Numbered from the stretch's first letter, positions 36,030-47,706 are shown. The stretch: 64,000 bases of DNA from Ischnura elegans (GCF_921293095.1 NC_060252.1:8308001-8372000), one strand, 5' to 3'. The notes: generated by a model from the letters alone, not told the origin. Program-made: numbers and translations.

Positions 36030-38596
36030 TAGAGCGTTCCACATTTAGTTGAGAGTACGGGCCTTATGGATAACAGTGTTGACAAGCTTCCGCTCCGCCG
36101 GCAGGCATCCTAACAGCTTATGCAACCAACTTAATATGGCGCCAAAATGGATTTAGTTCAAAAAGGAGTTAGGGATCGCACGAAAGACGGCGTAAATTAA
36201 GGAATTTTTTAGCGTAAATTACTATACCTTTGCTGCAATATAAAAGGAAAAATCTTTTGTTATTTCATGTATGTACTTATTCAATGCACAAGCTGAATAA
36301 TGAATAATCTGTAATGTAAAAAAAAAACAATAAATTGAAGGATAATAAAAATTATCGCCACTCCTGAATGAGCCAAAATTTCTATTCCTCCCGTATTATG
36401 CAATATTTTTTGGCTCTGGCTAGTATTACATGAATGGCGATTTTATGTAAAACATCATCAATCTTGAATTTTTCAAAATTTTCCCGTACTTGGTTTATTG
36501 TAAATTAAAGATCTCTTTTCAAGCTGACATCTTCAAAGCTAATTTCCTTAATGTTCTTTTTCCTCCACCTTGTAGTAGGCAAGGATTCCAATTTCCTTGA
36601 GTAATAAGAGGCATTATCTACCACTATAATTGATCCTTCGGGTAAGTTTGCAAGAAGTGAGTGCTCAAACCATCTCTCGTAACACTCGCCACCCACTTCT
36701 TCATGCTCATCCATTGAGTTCTTTTTGTACAGAAACCCATGCGATGCTCCTTTTATGAACCCATTTTCCGTTCCTGCGTGTATAATTACAAATCGTCCTC
36801 CTCGGGAGGTGGGGGCCAAGCCCAGTATTTATTCCAGCAAGGAAAGCTTGACGCGGATTTTCTAATTGTTTGTTTCGTAAACTAATGTTGACTATCTCTC
36901 CAACAGTAATCCAACTTTCGCCTGTTAATACACTCGTCCTGTGTTCGCGACGATATTTTTTTTAGCTGCCTTAAGTAATTAATTGTGCCACCAACGAATA
37001 ATATCATCCCTTTCGATAAGGATGATTCTTTTCCCCCTGCGTTCGTACACGAAGCCTATGTCCAAAAGAAGACAATATACTGTTGTCCTTTTGTAATCTG
37101 GGAGAATACTATCCATATATACCGAGTTTAAGATGGATTTTAAAGTCGGTGGACTATTTTTCACGAAGGATTCATGTACCTTCCTTCTAATTCCCGATCT
37201 CACAAAATCGTCGAAAATCACGGCTCTCGAATTTTTGTAAGGCTGTCTAATTTCTTTAGTTTTTGAAGGAGTTACCAATGGACTACGGGAGCTTTCCTTT
37301 CTCACTCTGTAAACAGTAGACTCCGAGCACCCAGAAGCCTTCGAAGTCTCTCGGGAGGCCTCACTAATGATGAGAGATTTCCTGAAGTACGAGAAGACTT
37401 TGAGCACCAACTGTCTTTCGCGGCTTAAGAGCTTCTCACCTTTTCTCCTCTTCTTTATATCGGACATATTGATTGGGCGTGTTACAGCAGAGATAAGTGT
37501 AAAACACACTTCACAATTCTCAAATTCAGCAGACCACACAACACTTGTTCACTCAAAAAATAATGCAACGACAAACTGAACGCCGTCGTAAATTCTTCCC
37601 ACGGCCCCTTCGGCTAGGGTCGATTCTGGTGCAGGTTTTATGGTACCCTATGAAAGGAACTCAGAAAAAACCCAACCCCCCTTTTGTAAAAGGCGTGCAC
37701 TGGATGGGGTAGTGTTTCGCACATATAATGAGATATTCTCTTTCTTGGTTTCCGCGATGGGACCGAAACACCCAAGGCGAAAGCGACTTATTTCCAAGCC
37801 GCTTGCTTACTTTCGTGCATCAATGTATTAAGATAAAAACACTACTGTTACGACGTATGAGTATTCTCTGTTTAGTATATCAAACGAATAGATAAATACA
37901 TTTCATAGTATGCATTGACAAAAAACTCCTTTTCCGCCCGAGAATTTTCCCTCTGCGCGCAAGAAAAAGCAAGAAGCCCGGCCCAGCGGCGCCGTAATAT
38001 TTTTTCCTAAGATCAAAACCTTGTAACTCGCTTCAGAATTGATGTAAGTTAATGATTTTTTCACCAAAAATAACTTTGTAGTTTTCTTCACATTTGATAC
38101 GCAGCATATAGGGACCTACGACGTAAGAAACGTAAGTTAGTAAGCGACTACTTTTTACCTTGCAAAACTCAAAAATTTCTTGTCCTAAAGGGTGTTACGT
38201 AGGCATAACAGCATTTTTACTCAATATTTGTACAATTGGTGAATACCTTCAAAGAGAAAATAGTGTGAAGAATTTTTTACAGAAGATTTATTTCAATACA
38301 GAAAACGGTCAGGCAGACATTGCGAGAAGAAGATAAAGTAAAAAAATACACGTTTCTGACGGAAATTTAAGGAAATGTTTTTTATAGCTTTTGTTATAAT
38401 TTTTAGCGAAAAACTATTAAAACCAATGATTGCAGCATTTCTTTCTACATTAGAATGCAATTTTTAATCAGTGCATAACGCAACATTAATTTTCGTGCTG
38501 TTATTGACAACACCGCGCTCCCGGCCTTATGGAGATTAACATGGGAAACGATTCTCCATAAGAGCCCATACTGTCAACTAAATGTGGAACGCTCTA
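36030..38596 (-). mobile_element. Tc1/mariner-like transposon, decayed
   Basis: Inverted ends TAGAGCGTTCCACATTTAGT plus TGA match perfectly for about 23 bp and continue imperfectly (GGGCCTTATGG against GGGCTCTTATGG). A TA flanks each end (36028-36029, 38597-38598). 2567 bp. It carries a broken minus-strand transposase and starts 10 bases after the end of MITE-A copy 4. Confidence 0.85.
36490..37539 (-). pseudogene. Tc1/mariner-like (DDE) transposase, frameshifted
   Basis: The N-terminal piece (minus strand, 37470 down to 36979) has a Lys/Arg-rich start and a helix-turn-helix-like segment with SKASGCSESTVYRVRKES. After a stop and a change of frame, TGESWITVGEIVNISLRN and ENPRQAFLAGINTG can be read. 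After a further 1-bp shift near 36825, TSRGGRFVIIHAG follows and then SIIVVDNASYYS, which holds the second catalytic Asp. The first catalytic Asp is not evident where expected, and the segment with the last catalytic residue is missing. Inactive; the family assignment rests on the TSRGGRFVIIH and VVDNASYYS blocks and the TA-flanked ends. Confidence 0.7.
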
Positions 38597-39207
38597 TACG
38601 AAGCCCTACTTTGTTTTAGTTTTGGTAATAAACAGTGATAACTATAGCATTCATGGTTATAATGACCAAGGTTAAAGTTTATCTTAAGAAATTTATGCTT
38701 TTGCGATGAGTGAGAATGATTAACAAAATTTGAGCGTATGCAACCCGCGTGTCACACAAATTGTCTGAATGGGGTGGCGCGCGCTCTCTCTCGGGAACCA
38801 AATGACACAAATGTAAAAAAATTGAGGTGCTTCTCTGCAAATCTCTAACAATTCGTTGTGGAAGACAAAAACGTGTTAGAATAATCCGAGTGTGTTATAA
38901 TCTTCACCAATGTCCGAAAAATGCCAATATTTTAAAACTTAAGTGCGATGCGGCACGTTTTCCCGGTATCTGATTGCAAAAATAATTTTCACGATTTATT
39001 TTCTCACCAAATGGAACAAAACTGGGGGGCGTCCCAAAAGATACTCGAAAACTTAAAAAACAAGGACCATCCTAAACTGCATATATAGTAATATAATGTT
39101 TGTTTTACGTAAATTATAAACATTACAAGGCGTTTAAGTTAAAGTTTAGATTATCCGTGTTTCTCGATTATTCGTGCCGTCCTACCCGGATAATCGCGAG
39201 TGTACTG

Positions 39208-39646
39208 TAATTGTAATTAATTTTTTCCAACGGATTGAAGCAGGGATGCCGACTAACAAAAAATATTGGGGGTGCCCAAACCGGTGATCTTGCCCGGGGA
39301 AATTTTATAATTAACGAGTTTAAAGTTTGTTAAGCATTTTCGAAGAGTCATGATCAACATTGGAACCCTGATAACTCGAATCTTGATATCTGGACACTCC
39401 GGGGAAAATCGACAAGCCTGATACATGTTTTCATCACACCCGTAATGAATTTTTGATGGAGCTCGGGCCCCCTCAGGCCCCATGGAGTCGGCGGCACTGG
39501 ATTGAAGCATAGATTAATGCATTTACTGTGAAAATTTGCATTTTGAACAACCTCTTGTCACATTAGAGGGAGGGGGTCATGCCAAATCTTAGGATATCTC
39601 ACTAAAGGGGAGGGAGGTCCAAAAATAGCCTCATATAAATAATGGT
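39208..39646. other. gap between pogo-like element and next element
   Basis: No gene. Contains a half-copy of the small fold-back family of 28551-28855 at about 39570-39622. Confidence 0.45.
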
Positions 39647-41503
39647 ACAGTCACTTTCAAAAGTCGGTCCCCACGACCAGTGCGAGCAATTACGTTCTCC
39701 ACTGCACTCGAATTTCGGGTATTGCTTATGCCTTCTGTGCATTGAATGGACCAGTTTGACTTTCACCATCCGCAAAATCTTACCGAGGCATTCTTCTCTA
39801 TTCCTAGATTCTTCGCGACCTCCCCGACTCCCGGTGCCAGAACACAAGGTGAAGCATAAGTTCTCAGTCACGCGATTCTCACTGTGATAGTATTCTGAGA
39901 CAGATGGTCTGAGTAGTCTGCTTGTACTAAAAATACTGAGACATATCTGCGTCGCAACGCACATGAAAGGAAGAGGAGAAAATTGGAATTTACATCTGAA
40001 AGAGTATTCTATAAGTTGCCTCCAAAATAACATTCTAGATTACTTATACCTTTAACACATTATTACCAAACACGATCAATGCATATTGCTCTATTATCCT
40101 ACAAATATACCTGTACCTGGTGACTATTTCCACGCAATTAATAAAAACGATATGTATCAGCTACCAAACATAAAGCTTGTGATGCAGCGCTGGATAAAGA
40201 AAATGGATGGAAAAAGAATGAAGGCATCAGAGATGTGAGTATAAAAAAACAACGGAAAGGTGAGATGCTCGGAGAGGAAAAGAATTGAAGAAGTGCTATC
40301 CATAGAGGAGAGATTTGAGGTACGAGGGGAGGAGAAAGATGAAGGTAAGGATAGAATAAAAGGGCCCTAATGCAATGGGCGTTACTGTTAATTTAAGTGG
40401 TAAGTTCGAGTTCGGAGGGGTGCAGGCGGGGTGATTCGTAAAATCTCTCATGTAATCCAACATTATCTGGATACCTTTCATTATAACAATATATACTCCC
40501 TTTTTCATTCCAGAAGGGCAGGAAAATTTTGTTTTTTCATGACCACTATAAATGGTTGACTCACAATCATAATGCCACACTGATTTCTCGCTCGCTCTAT
40601 TTTTCTTAAAAAAACACCAAACAATACTAATGTATGGGTATTCCCCAGAGAGAAAAGGGCAACATTTCCTACTACACAATACGGTCTGAAAGTTTGCCAT
40701 TTTTCTCAATGCCCATAAATATCTCGCCACTTCTTTCAGAGAAAAATTATATTTACTTATCTTCTAAGCAATTCAAGGCAATCCGATCGCTCATCTGAAA
40801 AATATAATGAAAAATTATATTCTCTTATAAAACAATTTCTTTGCCGGTGGTTTTTCTAGGGAAAAATTAAAATACCACTTCTTATTTTATATTAACAGGA
40901 TGGGAATAAGTTACCGTATTCAAAATGTAGGCACCACTTGTACTCTGAATAAACTTAAACTTGGGAAGTAACTGATATTTCACTTGTAAACATTGAAAAA
41001 ATCTGAAAATCCTTCCCCCTCGACACTAGTGAACGCGAGCATGGATGGTACCCGTGACGCAAACGACAATATTAACATTGGAGTATATATTTTCGTATTT
41101 TTATCAAGACCATGTTGAGAAAAAAATATTGGAGTATTATGCTCGAAATGTTCCAAAAATTTTATTTGTAATATATGTGCAGTATAAGTTTACCGAACGA
41201 TTCGGATGTCCCTCTCACTTCCCCTCACGCCAGAAAAATCCTTAAATTCTTCTCCGCTTTCTTAGATGGTGGAATTGTTTGGCTGTGTGGGGGGAGGGTT
41301 CAGCGGGACCCTCATATCTCTGAAATCGTGCTTGGGGCTCTTGGCAACGGTTAAAGTAGTCAACTTTCACCATTTGCACAATCCGATCAAATCAAATCGG
41401 TCCCCAGCAGACTAGGAAAGCATAAGAAATATGCGAAGGTCGACTTCGGAGAATAACAGAGACGGCTGCGCCAGGTATGTGGACCAACTTTTGAAAGTGA
41501 CTG
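39647..41503. mobile_element. TA-flanked element with CAGTCACTTTCAAAAGT ends
   Basis: TA-CAGTCACTTTCAAAAGTCGG on the left and, inverted, CAGTCACTTTCAAAAGTTGG on the right, followed by TA; 1857 bp. The TA target fits Tc1/mariner/pogo elements. No open frame inside resembles a transposase, so it looks non-autonomous. Subterminal similarity continues inward on both sides (GACTTTCACCAT and CAACTTTCACCAT appear in direct orientation). Confidence 0.65.
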
Positions 41504-41740
41504 TACATTCATCACAATTGATGTGATATTTCTCCTGGAGGAGTATATCAGTTTCAGTAGTGCTCAGTAAGTCCCTTAATTTGGTGATCGATGCAGTGTT
41601 AGATTTGAGAGTACAAGGTGTGTTAAGGAAAATGGACCCCGGACCTTCACAGAGACTGCAACTGTCTACCTAGAAATAGAGGCCTGTAAAAAAATCATAA
41701 AATTATACAATATGTATTCTACATACTGTTCCACCATGTC

Positions 41741-42265
41741 CAGGGCCGGTTTAAGCAGTAAGCAATTAGTATGCGGCCGTATAGGGTGCCTGAGCACTCA
41801 GTCCAATGTTCAGTGCTAATCAAACAAGCAGGTTAAAGAATATACTCCACCATATAAATGTAGAAATTAGTATATATTGTAAACCCATAACCCCCAATAC
41901 TCAGGTTTTTGTTATTCCCAAATGGACTCGTCCAGTCGTCTGTTAACATATACTGCTATTAGATCATGAGTCCATAGCTGATGGAACAATTGTTCCATCA
42001 GCTATGGACTCATTCGTAATAGTAGTCTGAATTTTTGTATGTAGTTGGTTTTTATGCTCTAAAAATATCATATTCAATATGTAAGAGCAAGCACGTTTTA
42101 AGTTCATGCTGATACCTATTTAAGTCTCGACCCTTATTCCTAAAGTATTTTTATTTATTTTAAAATGTATCTGGAGAGAATCCCTACTACTTCTCGGGTT
42201 ATTTTTGTGGTGGGGCATGGGAGTGCTATTTGCTTATTCTAGAAAAATGCCTGTAAACGGCCCTG
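41741..42265. mobile_element. hAT-type MITE with 8-bp target duplication
   Basis: Ends CAGGGCCGGTTTAAGC and, inverted, CAGGGCCGTTTACAGGC. The flanking octamers ACCATGTC (41733-41740) and ACCATATC (42266-42273) differ by one base, as expected for an 8-bp hAT duplication. 525 bp, non-coding. It contains a perfect 48-bp palindrome at its centre. Confidence 0.8.
41966..42013. repeat. perfect 48-bp palindrome
   Basis: The left arm begins ATGAGTCCATAGCTGATGG and the right arm is its exact reverse complement, with no spacer (centre between 41989 and 41990). Beyond it, CTATTA and TAATAG continue the symmetry imperfectly. It could extrude as a cruciform. Confidence 0.9.
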
Positions 42266-42608
42266 ACCATATCTCACCAAATGCAGTTGAATTCCTTCTA
42301 CTTATTGTTTTTTTCTTGCCACTGAGGCAACATTAATAATATAAGAGAGCAATGGAGATTGATTTTGAATGATGTGAAGTTTCAGATCTGCCAGGAGGCA
42401 AATGCTAAATTATTAAATTTGATGATTAAGAGGAGACTTGGAAGCCTGCTCAAATTTACAAGGCGACTAGTAAATCATTCGTGAAAGGTGGCTGAAAGTA
42501 GCAGTCCAAGCTTTAGTGGTGATTTGGCAGGTGAGTTCAAGCAAAAACTGATGTGAATCTGGAAGTACTACACCTGGGGTATAAATCAAGATACTATCGT
42601 GATATCCA

Positions 42609-42920
42609 CCCTGGCGAAAAAGAATGGTAACATTTGTGTAACCTAATGGTAACTTTGGAGTGTACCATTAGTGTAGGAAAATGGTGAAGGCTGTGTGTAA
42701 CCATAGTGTACATAGTTATAACTCCAGTGTACAATCTGTGTAACTTTGTGGTGAAGTGGCCCAATCTGTGTAGGTTTTGTGTGTATATTGTGTAACAATT
42801 GGCGCTGAATTGTGTACAGTGAGTACAGTCTGCAGTGGTACATGATGTGTACATGATGTACACTATAGTACCATTTAGTACACAGGTGTACAATAATGGT
42901 ATCAAGGGTACCATGCAATT
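42609..42920. repeat. left terminal GTGTA/GGTAC array
   Basis: Irregular array of GTGTAC, TGTGTAA, GTGTAGG and GGTACC units spaced roughly 10-25 bp. Two open frames on the minus strand (rich in Tyr, Thr, His and Cys) are just translations of the array. Confidence 0.7.
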
Positions 42921-42998
42921 AGGATTAAACTTAAATACATAAATGCAGAATGTTTAAAAATCAATCTTTATTAGTGTATGTACATATTTGATGAATTA

Positions 42999-45900
42999 CT
43001 ATAAATCATCTGTCGTTTCCTCCCCTACTCCCTCTTGATGATCTTGATAGTTCCTGTTGAATGAAAAAGTAAAATTAAAAACATATGTCAAGCAAAATTT
43101 TATAACATGATAAAATGGACAATAATTTGGTTTAATGCATAACATTACACTTTTTCTGGCAAAATAATCTTTATTTTTTCAAAAATGAAATGAAACTGGT
43201 TGAGAAGACTTAATGTTTCACAATATTTTCATACATAACAACCCCTTAAGTTACTGCAGGGTCATTCCATGTCAACTCAACAAGGGTCCCACGCCTGCCA
43301 TCTGAGATTTTGATCATTTTTTCCCTGTTGTTGTGCTTCTATGATTTTTTAGTGATGGTTGTAAAATGGTGGGCTACAGCACTTACATTTCAGGGCTTCC
43401 CCAAAAAGGTGGGTTGAATTTGAGTATTGAGATTCCTATAAACCCCTATCATTCTTTAAATTTAGCAGCCAAGCTATTTTTAATTTCCAAAGAGTATAAA
43501 ATGGCAACATTTTAGAAAATATATGAATTTACTAGATATTTGCAATTAGGCAAAAAACTGGTTGAATATGTACCTACTTGAAGAATGAATACATACCTCT
43601 GACCTCTAAGCCTGATATTAAGCACTCCAGGCCTTCTCAATAGCAGTGACTGTGCAATCTGCCAAGGTGTACTGACTTCCTGTAATGGTCTTACGCACAA
43701 GAACTCTGATCTTAGATGTCAAACACCTATGGCCTAAATGATGTCTACTCTGTGTTGAGAGCTAAAGCATAGCAACATGAAACATGGGATTCCAATGAAA
43801 GTAACTAACACATTGAAAGTGCTCAAACTCAAAAGCAGACTTGAACTCCATATATCTAAATGTCTCCACTTCCCATATATTTTCATCATGCACCTGGATA
43901 TTACATCGCTGATGTGAATGAAAACAGATGTTACAATGGCTTTATTGTTCAAACAGTTGAGGGTGGTACAATTCTTGTGAATTTCCTGACATCTGATGGT
44001 AAGGCTAGGTCAAACACGTGGCCAAAATAAGGATTAGTGCAGGATTACATAAACAAATTTGTGTTAATGCTAGTAACAGTGCGTAACACCATTACAGGAA
44101 GTCAGTACACCTTGGCAGATTGCACAGTCACTGCTATTGAGAAGGCCTAGAGTGCTTAATATCAGGCTTAGAGGTCAGAGGTATGTATTCATTCTTCAAA
44201 TAGGTACATATTCAACCAGTTTTTTGCCTAATTGCAAATATCTAGTAAATTCATATATTTTCTAAAATGTTGCCATTTTATACTCTTTGGAAATTAAAAA
44301 TTTATATATATACATTTAAAGAATGATAGGGGTTTACAGGAACCTCAACACTCAAATTCAACTCACCTCTTGGGGGAAGCCCTGAAATATAAGTGCTGTA
44401 GCCCGCCATTTTATAACCATCACTAAAAAATCATAGAAGCACTATCAATCATGGGAGCAACTTCAGGTTTAATTTTCCTGCAAGAGGGAGGATAGTGCAT
44501 GGTTACAGCTACAGGGGCACAAATATGGTAGTTTTGAATAATTTGACTGGTGCGCAGAATTTTTGTGTGTGCCTCATTGACTTCAAACACTCATATCTTG
44601 GAAATTACTTGCAATGGGTCTTTAATATTTTGGATTTTTCTTAACTAAGGTTGAAACTAACAACAGGGATAAAATGATCAAAATCTGAGATGGTGGGCGT
44701 GGGACCCCCCAAAAATTGGTTGAGTTGACATGGAATGACCCTGCTCTTATTTATTTTACCTCATACCATGTTGATTCAAGCTAACTTATATTAAGCCAAT
44801 TGGTAAAATAAAATTTGAAGCAACTTACGGAGCCAGGTTCTCTGCAATTTTTTTTTTCCCCATGCCAGTGTTCCGTCGTCCATTCAAGTCTCTGGCCAGC
44901 TTTGATAGCATGGTCATCACCTCCGCAGACTTTTGAGACAGTGCTGAGTGATTGCCCTCAAATCCAGTTCTGGTTAAGAACATTTCGTAGTGAGCTGCAG
45001 GGAAACCATAACAAATCAATAAATTATATCTACAAGTGCAACTCAGGAATATCTGTAAATATATATATACCTCTAGCTGCTGCTTCAAATTGTGTTGCGA
45101 ATGGCACAAGCTCTCCCTTATTCTGGTCATGGACCCGATACCTCAGTCGCTTGGCCTCTTCTCGACTGTAACAGCCTAGCAGGAGTGCCCTGCACCATTT
45201 CCTGCTATTAGTTTCGCACTCCATCACTCTTAGGGCAGTTGCAGCAATTGGTATTCCTGGTGCAATAAATGCCTTGAATGAAAAAAAAATGAAAATGAAA
45301 AAAAAAAGGAGTTATGGGAAGAATGTTAAGATCACGATGTAGGAGACAATCTAGAATCTAGAAATTAGATTTTACCTCTTGTCCTTGTGCACTGCTGCAT
45401 GAAGCTAGTTCACTTGCGACACCACTCGTAGGCAATTTAGCATCTGCAACAAGCCACAATTATTCAAGACTGGATTTAGTACAATTTGTAAAATTAAGAG
45501 GGGGAAAAAGGCTTCCAAGAAGAGCATAATGCATAGCAGTAGCTGTTGCTGAAATGGAAGCTATTAATCTTTGTTGCAATGTCAATTATTTAAAATTTTA
45601 AAATGAAATAAAATATCATAGGAAAGATTAATAGGAGGGATTTAACAAGGAAGAGGCACTTATTCAACCATTGACCCACTACAGCATGCTTTGAATCACA
45701 CTTACTTAGAGTAGAGTCGACAGAGGCCAAGCAAAATTTTAAACTTGATACCTCTGAGGTCAAATTGGTAACTTGAGAGGTGAGGTCATCAAGTCTTGAG
45801 ATGATCGCATCATCTTTAATCGATTTCGCTTCTAAATCTTTCTTTGCTTCTAGAGCAACACATTTCCAGTGCTCTGCCTCCTCCTTGTATTTCTTCACTT

Positions 45901-46909
45901 CAGAATCTTGGTCTAAGCCACAAGGGAAGGTGTTACCAGATGAAGACTTTGAAACACACTCATTGAGGCTGGCAGGCTTGGACAACTTAGATTTCTTTGA
46001 AACCCCAGGTTTGCCTTCACAAGTGATTGCCTTGACAAACTCATGCATTTTGTCCGTACTACAAGTATTTGCACTCCTCTTCTTACTTTCATTCTCTGCA
46101 TTGGACTGCAATAGGAAAAAATGTTATCAGTATGCCATATTCTTGCATATAAATATTGGCCAGTGTTGAATGCTAAATTTAATTCATCCAGGGATTCAAT
46201 AAAATAAGAATGTGAGAACTCTATCGAACCTGAGATTCAAGTGAAGTCTCATGTTCGATTGTTTTGTCATGTAAATCAACACATAATATGCTTCTTATTG
46301 GAAAGACAGGATTCACGACATATGATGAGAAAATAATTAATAACTAATCGTAATAAGAGAGAAAACAAACCTTCTTCGGTTGCACCAATCTTCCTCGCTC
46401 TACTTCACTCTCAGACCCAAGAGCATCAGAATCTGTCGGTCGCAAAACTGGCCACTTCAACCTGGACTTCTGGATGCTTTCGTTCAATGCTTTTTCATTC
46501 TCTGTGGATACATCCCGTAGATAATAATAATTATAGCAAGTGTATTGTATTTTTTAAGGTTTGAAACTTTGAACACAAACCAAATCGAACTTTCAAAAAA
46601 TACCTAAGTCATACCTCGTGACATAATTCAGTAATACAATAGGCGACTTGGATGAAACTTACCGGCAATTCTACAAATGTAAACTTTGAAGAGCTGATAT
46701 TTGTCCTTCGCATCACTCCACTCCTTCGACTTTATCAGGTACTTTTGCCCGGGATTAAAGTCTTTATCATGCCTCGGCTTGTGGTGAACGAGTTGATGCA
46801 CTCTAACCGTTTCGTCCAGTGCATCCGTGTGCTTACACGCTACAAGCCAATCTTCCGGGATTTTTTCAGCTGCAGCAGCAACACAGTTGTCATTTACTGG
46901 ATAAGGCAT
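42999..46909 (-). CDS. coiled-coil, possibly BEN-domain protein, seven exons
   Basis: Exons in transcript order: 46909-46663, 46501-46371, 46105-45706, 45443-45376, 45272-45071, 44994-44829, 43053-42999. All have GT donors and AG acceptors, and every phase agrees, giving 422 residues; stop TAG at 42999-43001, AATAAA (as TTTATT on +) at 42967-42972. Exon 1 has WLVACKHTDALDETVRVHQL and FNPGQKYLIKSKEW, an N-terminal domain I do not recognise. Exon 3 is a Lys/Ser-rich linker and then a coiled coil (EVKKYKEEAEHWK through SRLDDLTSQVTNLTSEVSSL). Exon 5 has GIPIAATALRVM and SRKWCRALLLGCYSREEAKR, which resembles a BEN DNA-binding domain, though the match is by eye and tentative. No nuclease or DDE motif is evident. 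It fills a TIR-bounded element, so it may be the element's own protein or a captured host gene. Confidence 0.65.
43257..44743. mobile_element. fold-back element with GGGTCATTCCATGTCA arms
   Basis: CAGGGTCATTCCATGTCAAC at 43257 is inverted at 44743, and the two arms stay nearly identical for about 440 bp, for example AAGTCAGTACACCTTGGCAG against its inverse near 43665. The central spacer is about 370 bp. The right arm has about 210 bp (44443-44650) absent from the left arm. It lies in intron 6 of the coiled-coil gene and does not touch an exon. Confidence 0.8.
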
Positions 46910-47261
46910 TATTTATCTAAAGCGCAGATTTACCGAATCAAATCTAGAGAAGACCGACGTCAAAACTTAAACAAACAATCCAAACGTACATAAACCGACG
47001 CGTAAGGAAAAATCCAAGCAACGTGGTTACGAATTTCTGCATTCAGTTGTTTGTTTGGATATGTCCTAAGAGTAAAATAATACTTCATGAATTTAAAGTG
47101 TAACTTTCGATATGTTCTTCACTATGGCGTAATACTGTTATTTATCCTCCGTCTCAATTCCAAATAAATCCGGTTGGAAAGGAAAGTTGATGTACCTCAT
47201 GGATAAATTGTAATCTGATGTTAATAAAATCTTCTTTTCAAACCTAGTAAGTTATTTTGCA

Positions 47262-47706
47262 ACAAAAGTTCCCTCTAACACTGAGTGTTGATCTACACTT
47301 GACAAAAAAATGTGGTACATGACATGCACGAAAAATGGGTACAGTTGGTGAGAATGGCCTGTAAGTACAGAAAAAGTGTGGGGTAATATCTCTGTACTAT
47401 GAGTGTAAATTATTGGTATCGCGACACAGTGGTAAAATTGTGATGACATTTGTGTACCCAAAAATGGTGATTGATGTGTACAAATTGTGTACACTTCTGG
47501 TGTATGAATAGACTGGTAACTTAGTGGTATAATCTGTGTAACATCTTATGCATCACATTGAGTACAGCTGTGGTACCAATAATGTACAGGATGTACCAAC
47601 TGTACGATTTGTGTAACTTTGTGAGTAGAAAAGTGTAGTAAATATGTAATTTTACATAATGTACCATATTTTTACACATATTTGTTACACAGATTTTTCG
47701 CCAGGG
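47262..47706. repeat. right terminal GTGTA/GGTAC array
   Basis: The same type of irregular array as at the left end. Most units read GTGTA on the + strand, as on the left, while the last 60 bases before the terminus carry TTACACA in the inverted sense. Confidence 0.7.

Larger units (their letters stand above)
32412..39207. mobile_element. pogo-like element carrying nested insertions
   Basis: TA then CGGCGGACTCCCGATTATCC on the left; on the right, CGGATAATCGCGAGTGTACTG then TA. These are pogo/Tigger-type ends. Removing the two large inserts (MITE-A copy 4 with its guest, and the Tc1-like element) leaves about 1.8 kb. Inside, about 300-bp arms at 32971-33290 and 38770-39072 are inverted copies, sharing GGGACGCCCCCCAGTTTTG and CGTGCCGCATCGCACTTAA. 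No pogo transposase is readable, so it is non-autonomous or decayed. The arms could be a separate fold-back element inside it. Confidence 0.65.
42609..47706 (-). mobile_element. unclassified 5.1-kb TIR element with a spliced gene
   Basis: CCCTGGCGAAAAA at 42609 is inverted as TTTTTCGCCAGGG ending at 47706. Just inside, about 310 bp on the left and 450 bp on the right consist of irregular GTGTA, TGTGTAAC, GGTAC and GTACA units. The interior holds one minus-strand gene (42999-46909) that is open across seven exons. No known transposase signature is seen. The target duplication is at most CA on each side. A fold-back element sits in its intron 6. Confidence 0.65.

Noticed and set aside
39602-40730. 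Minus-strand frames of 143 and 144 codons
   Set aside because: Inside the CAGTCACTTTC element; no similarity to a transposase or other family, and no splice or polyadenylation context.
42594-42918. Two overlapping minus-strand frames of about 100 codons rich in Tyr, Thr, His and Cys
   Set aside because: They are translations of the GTGTA/GGTAC terminal array, not proteins.
44815-45171. 118-codon + strand frame
   Set aside because: Opposite strand of exons 5 and 6 of the coiled-coil gene.
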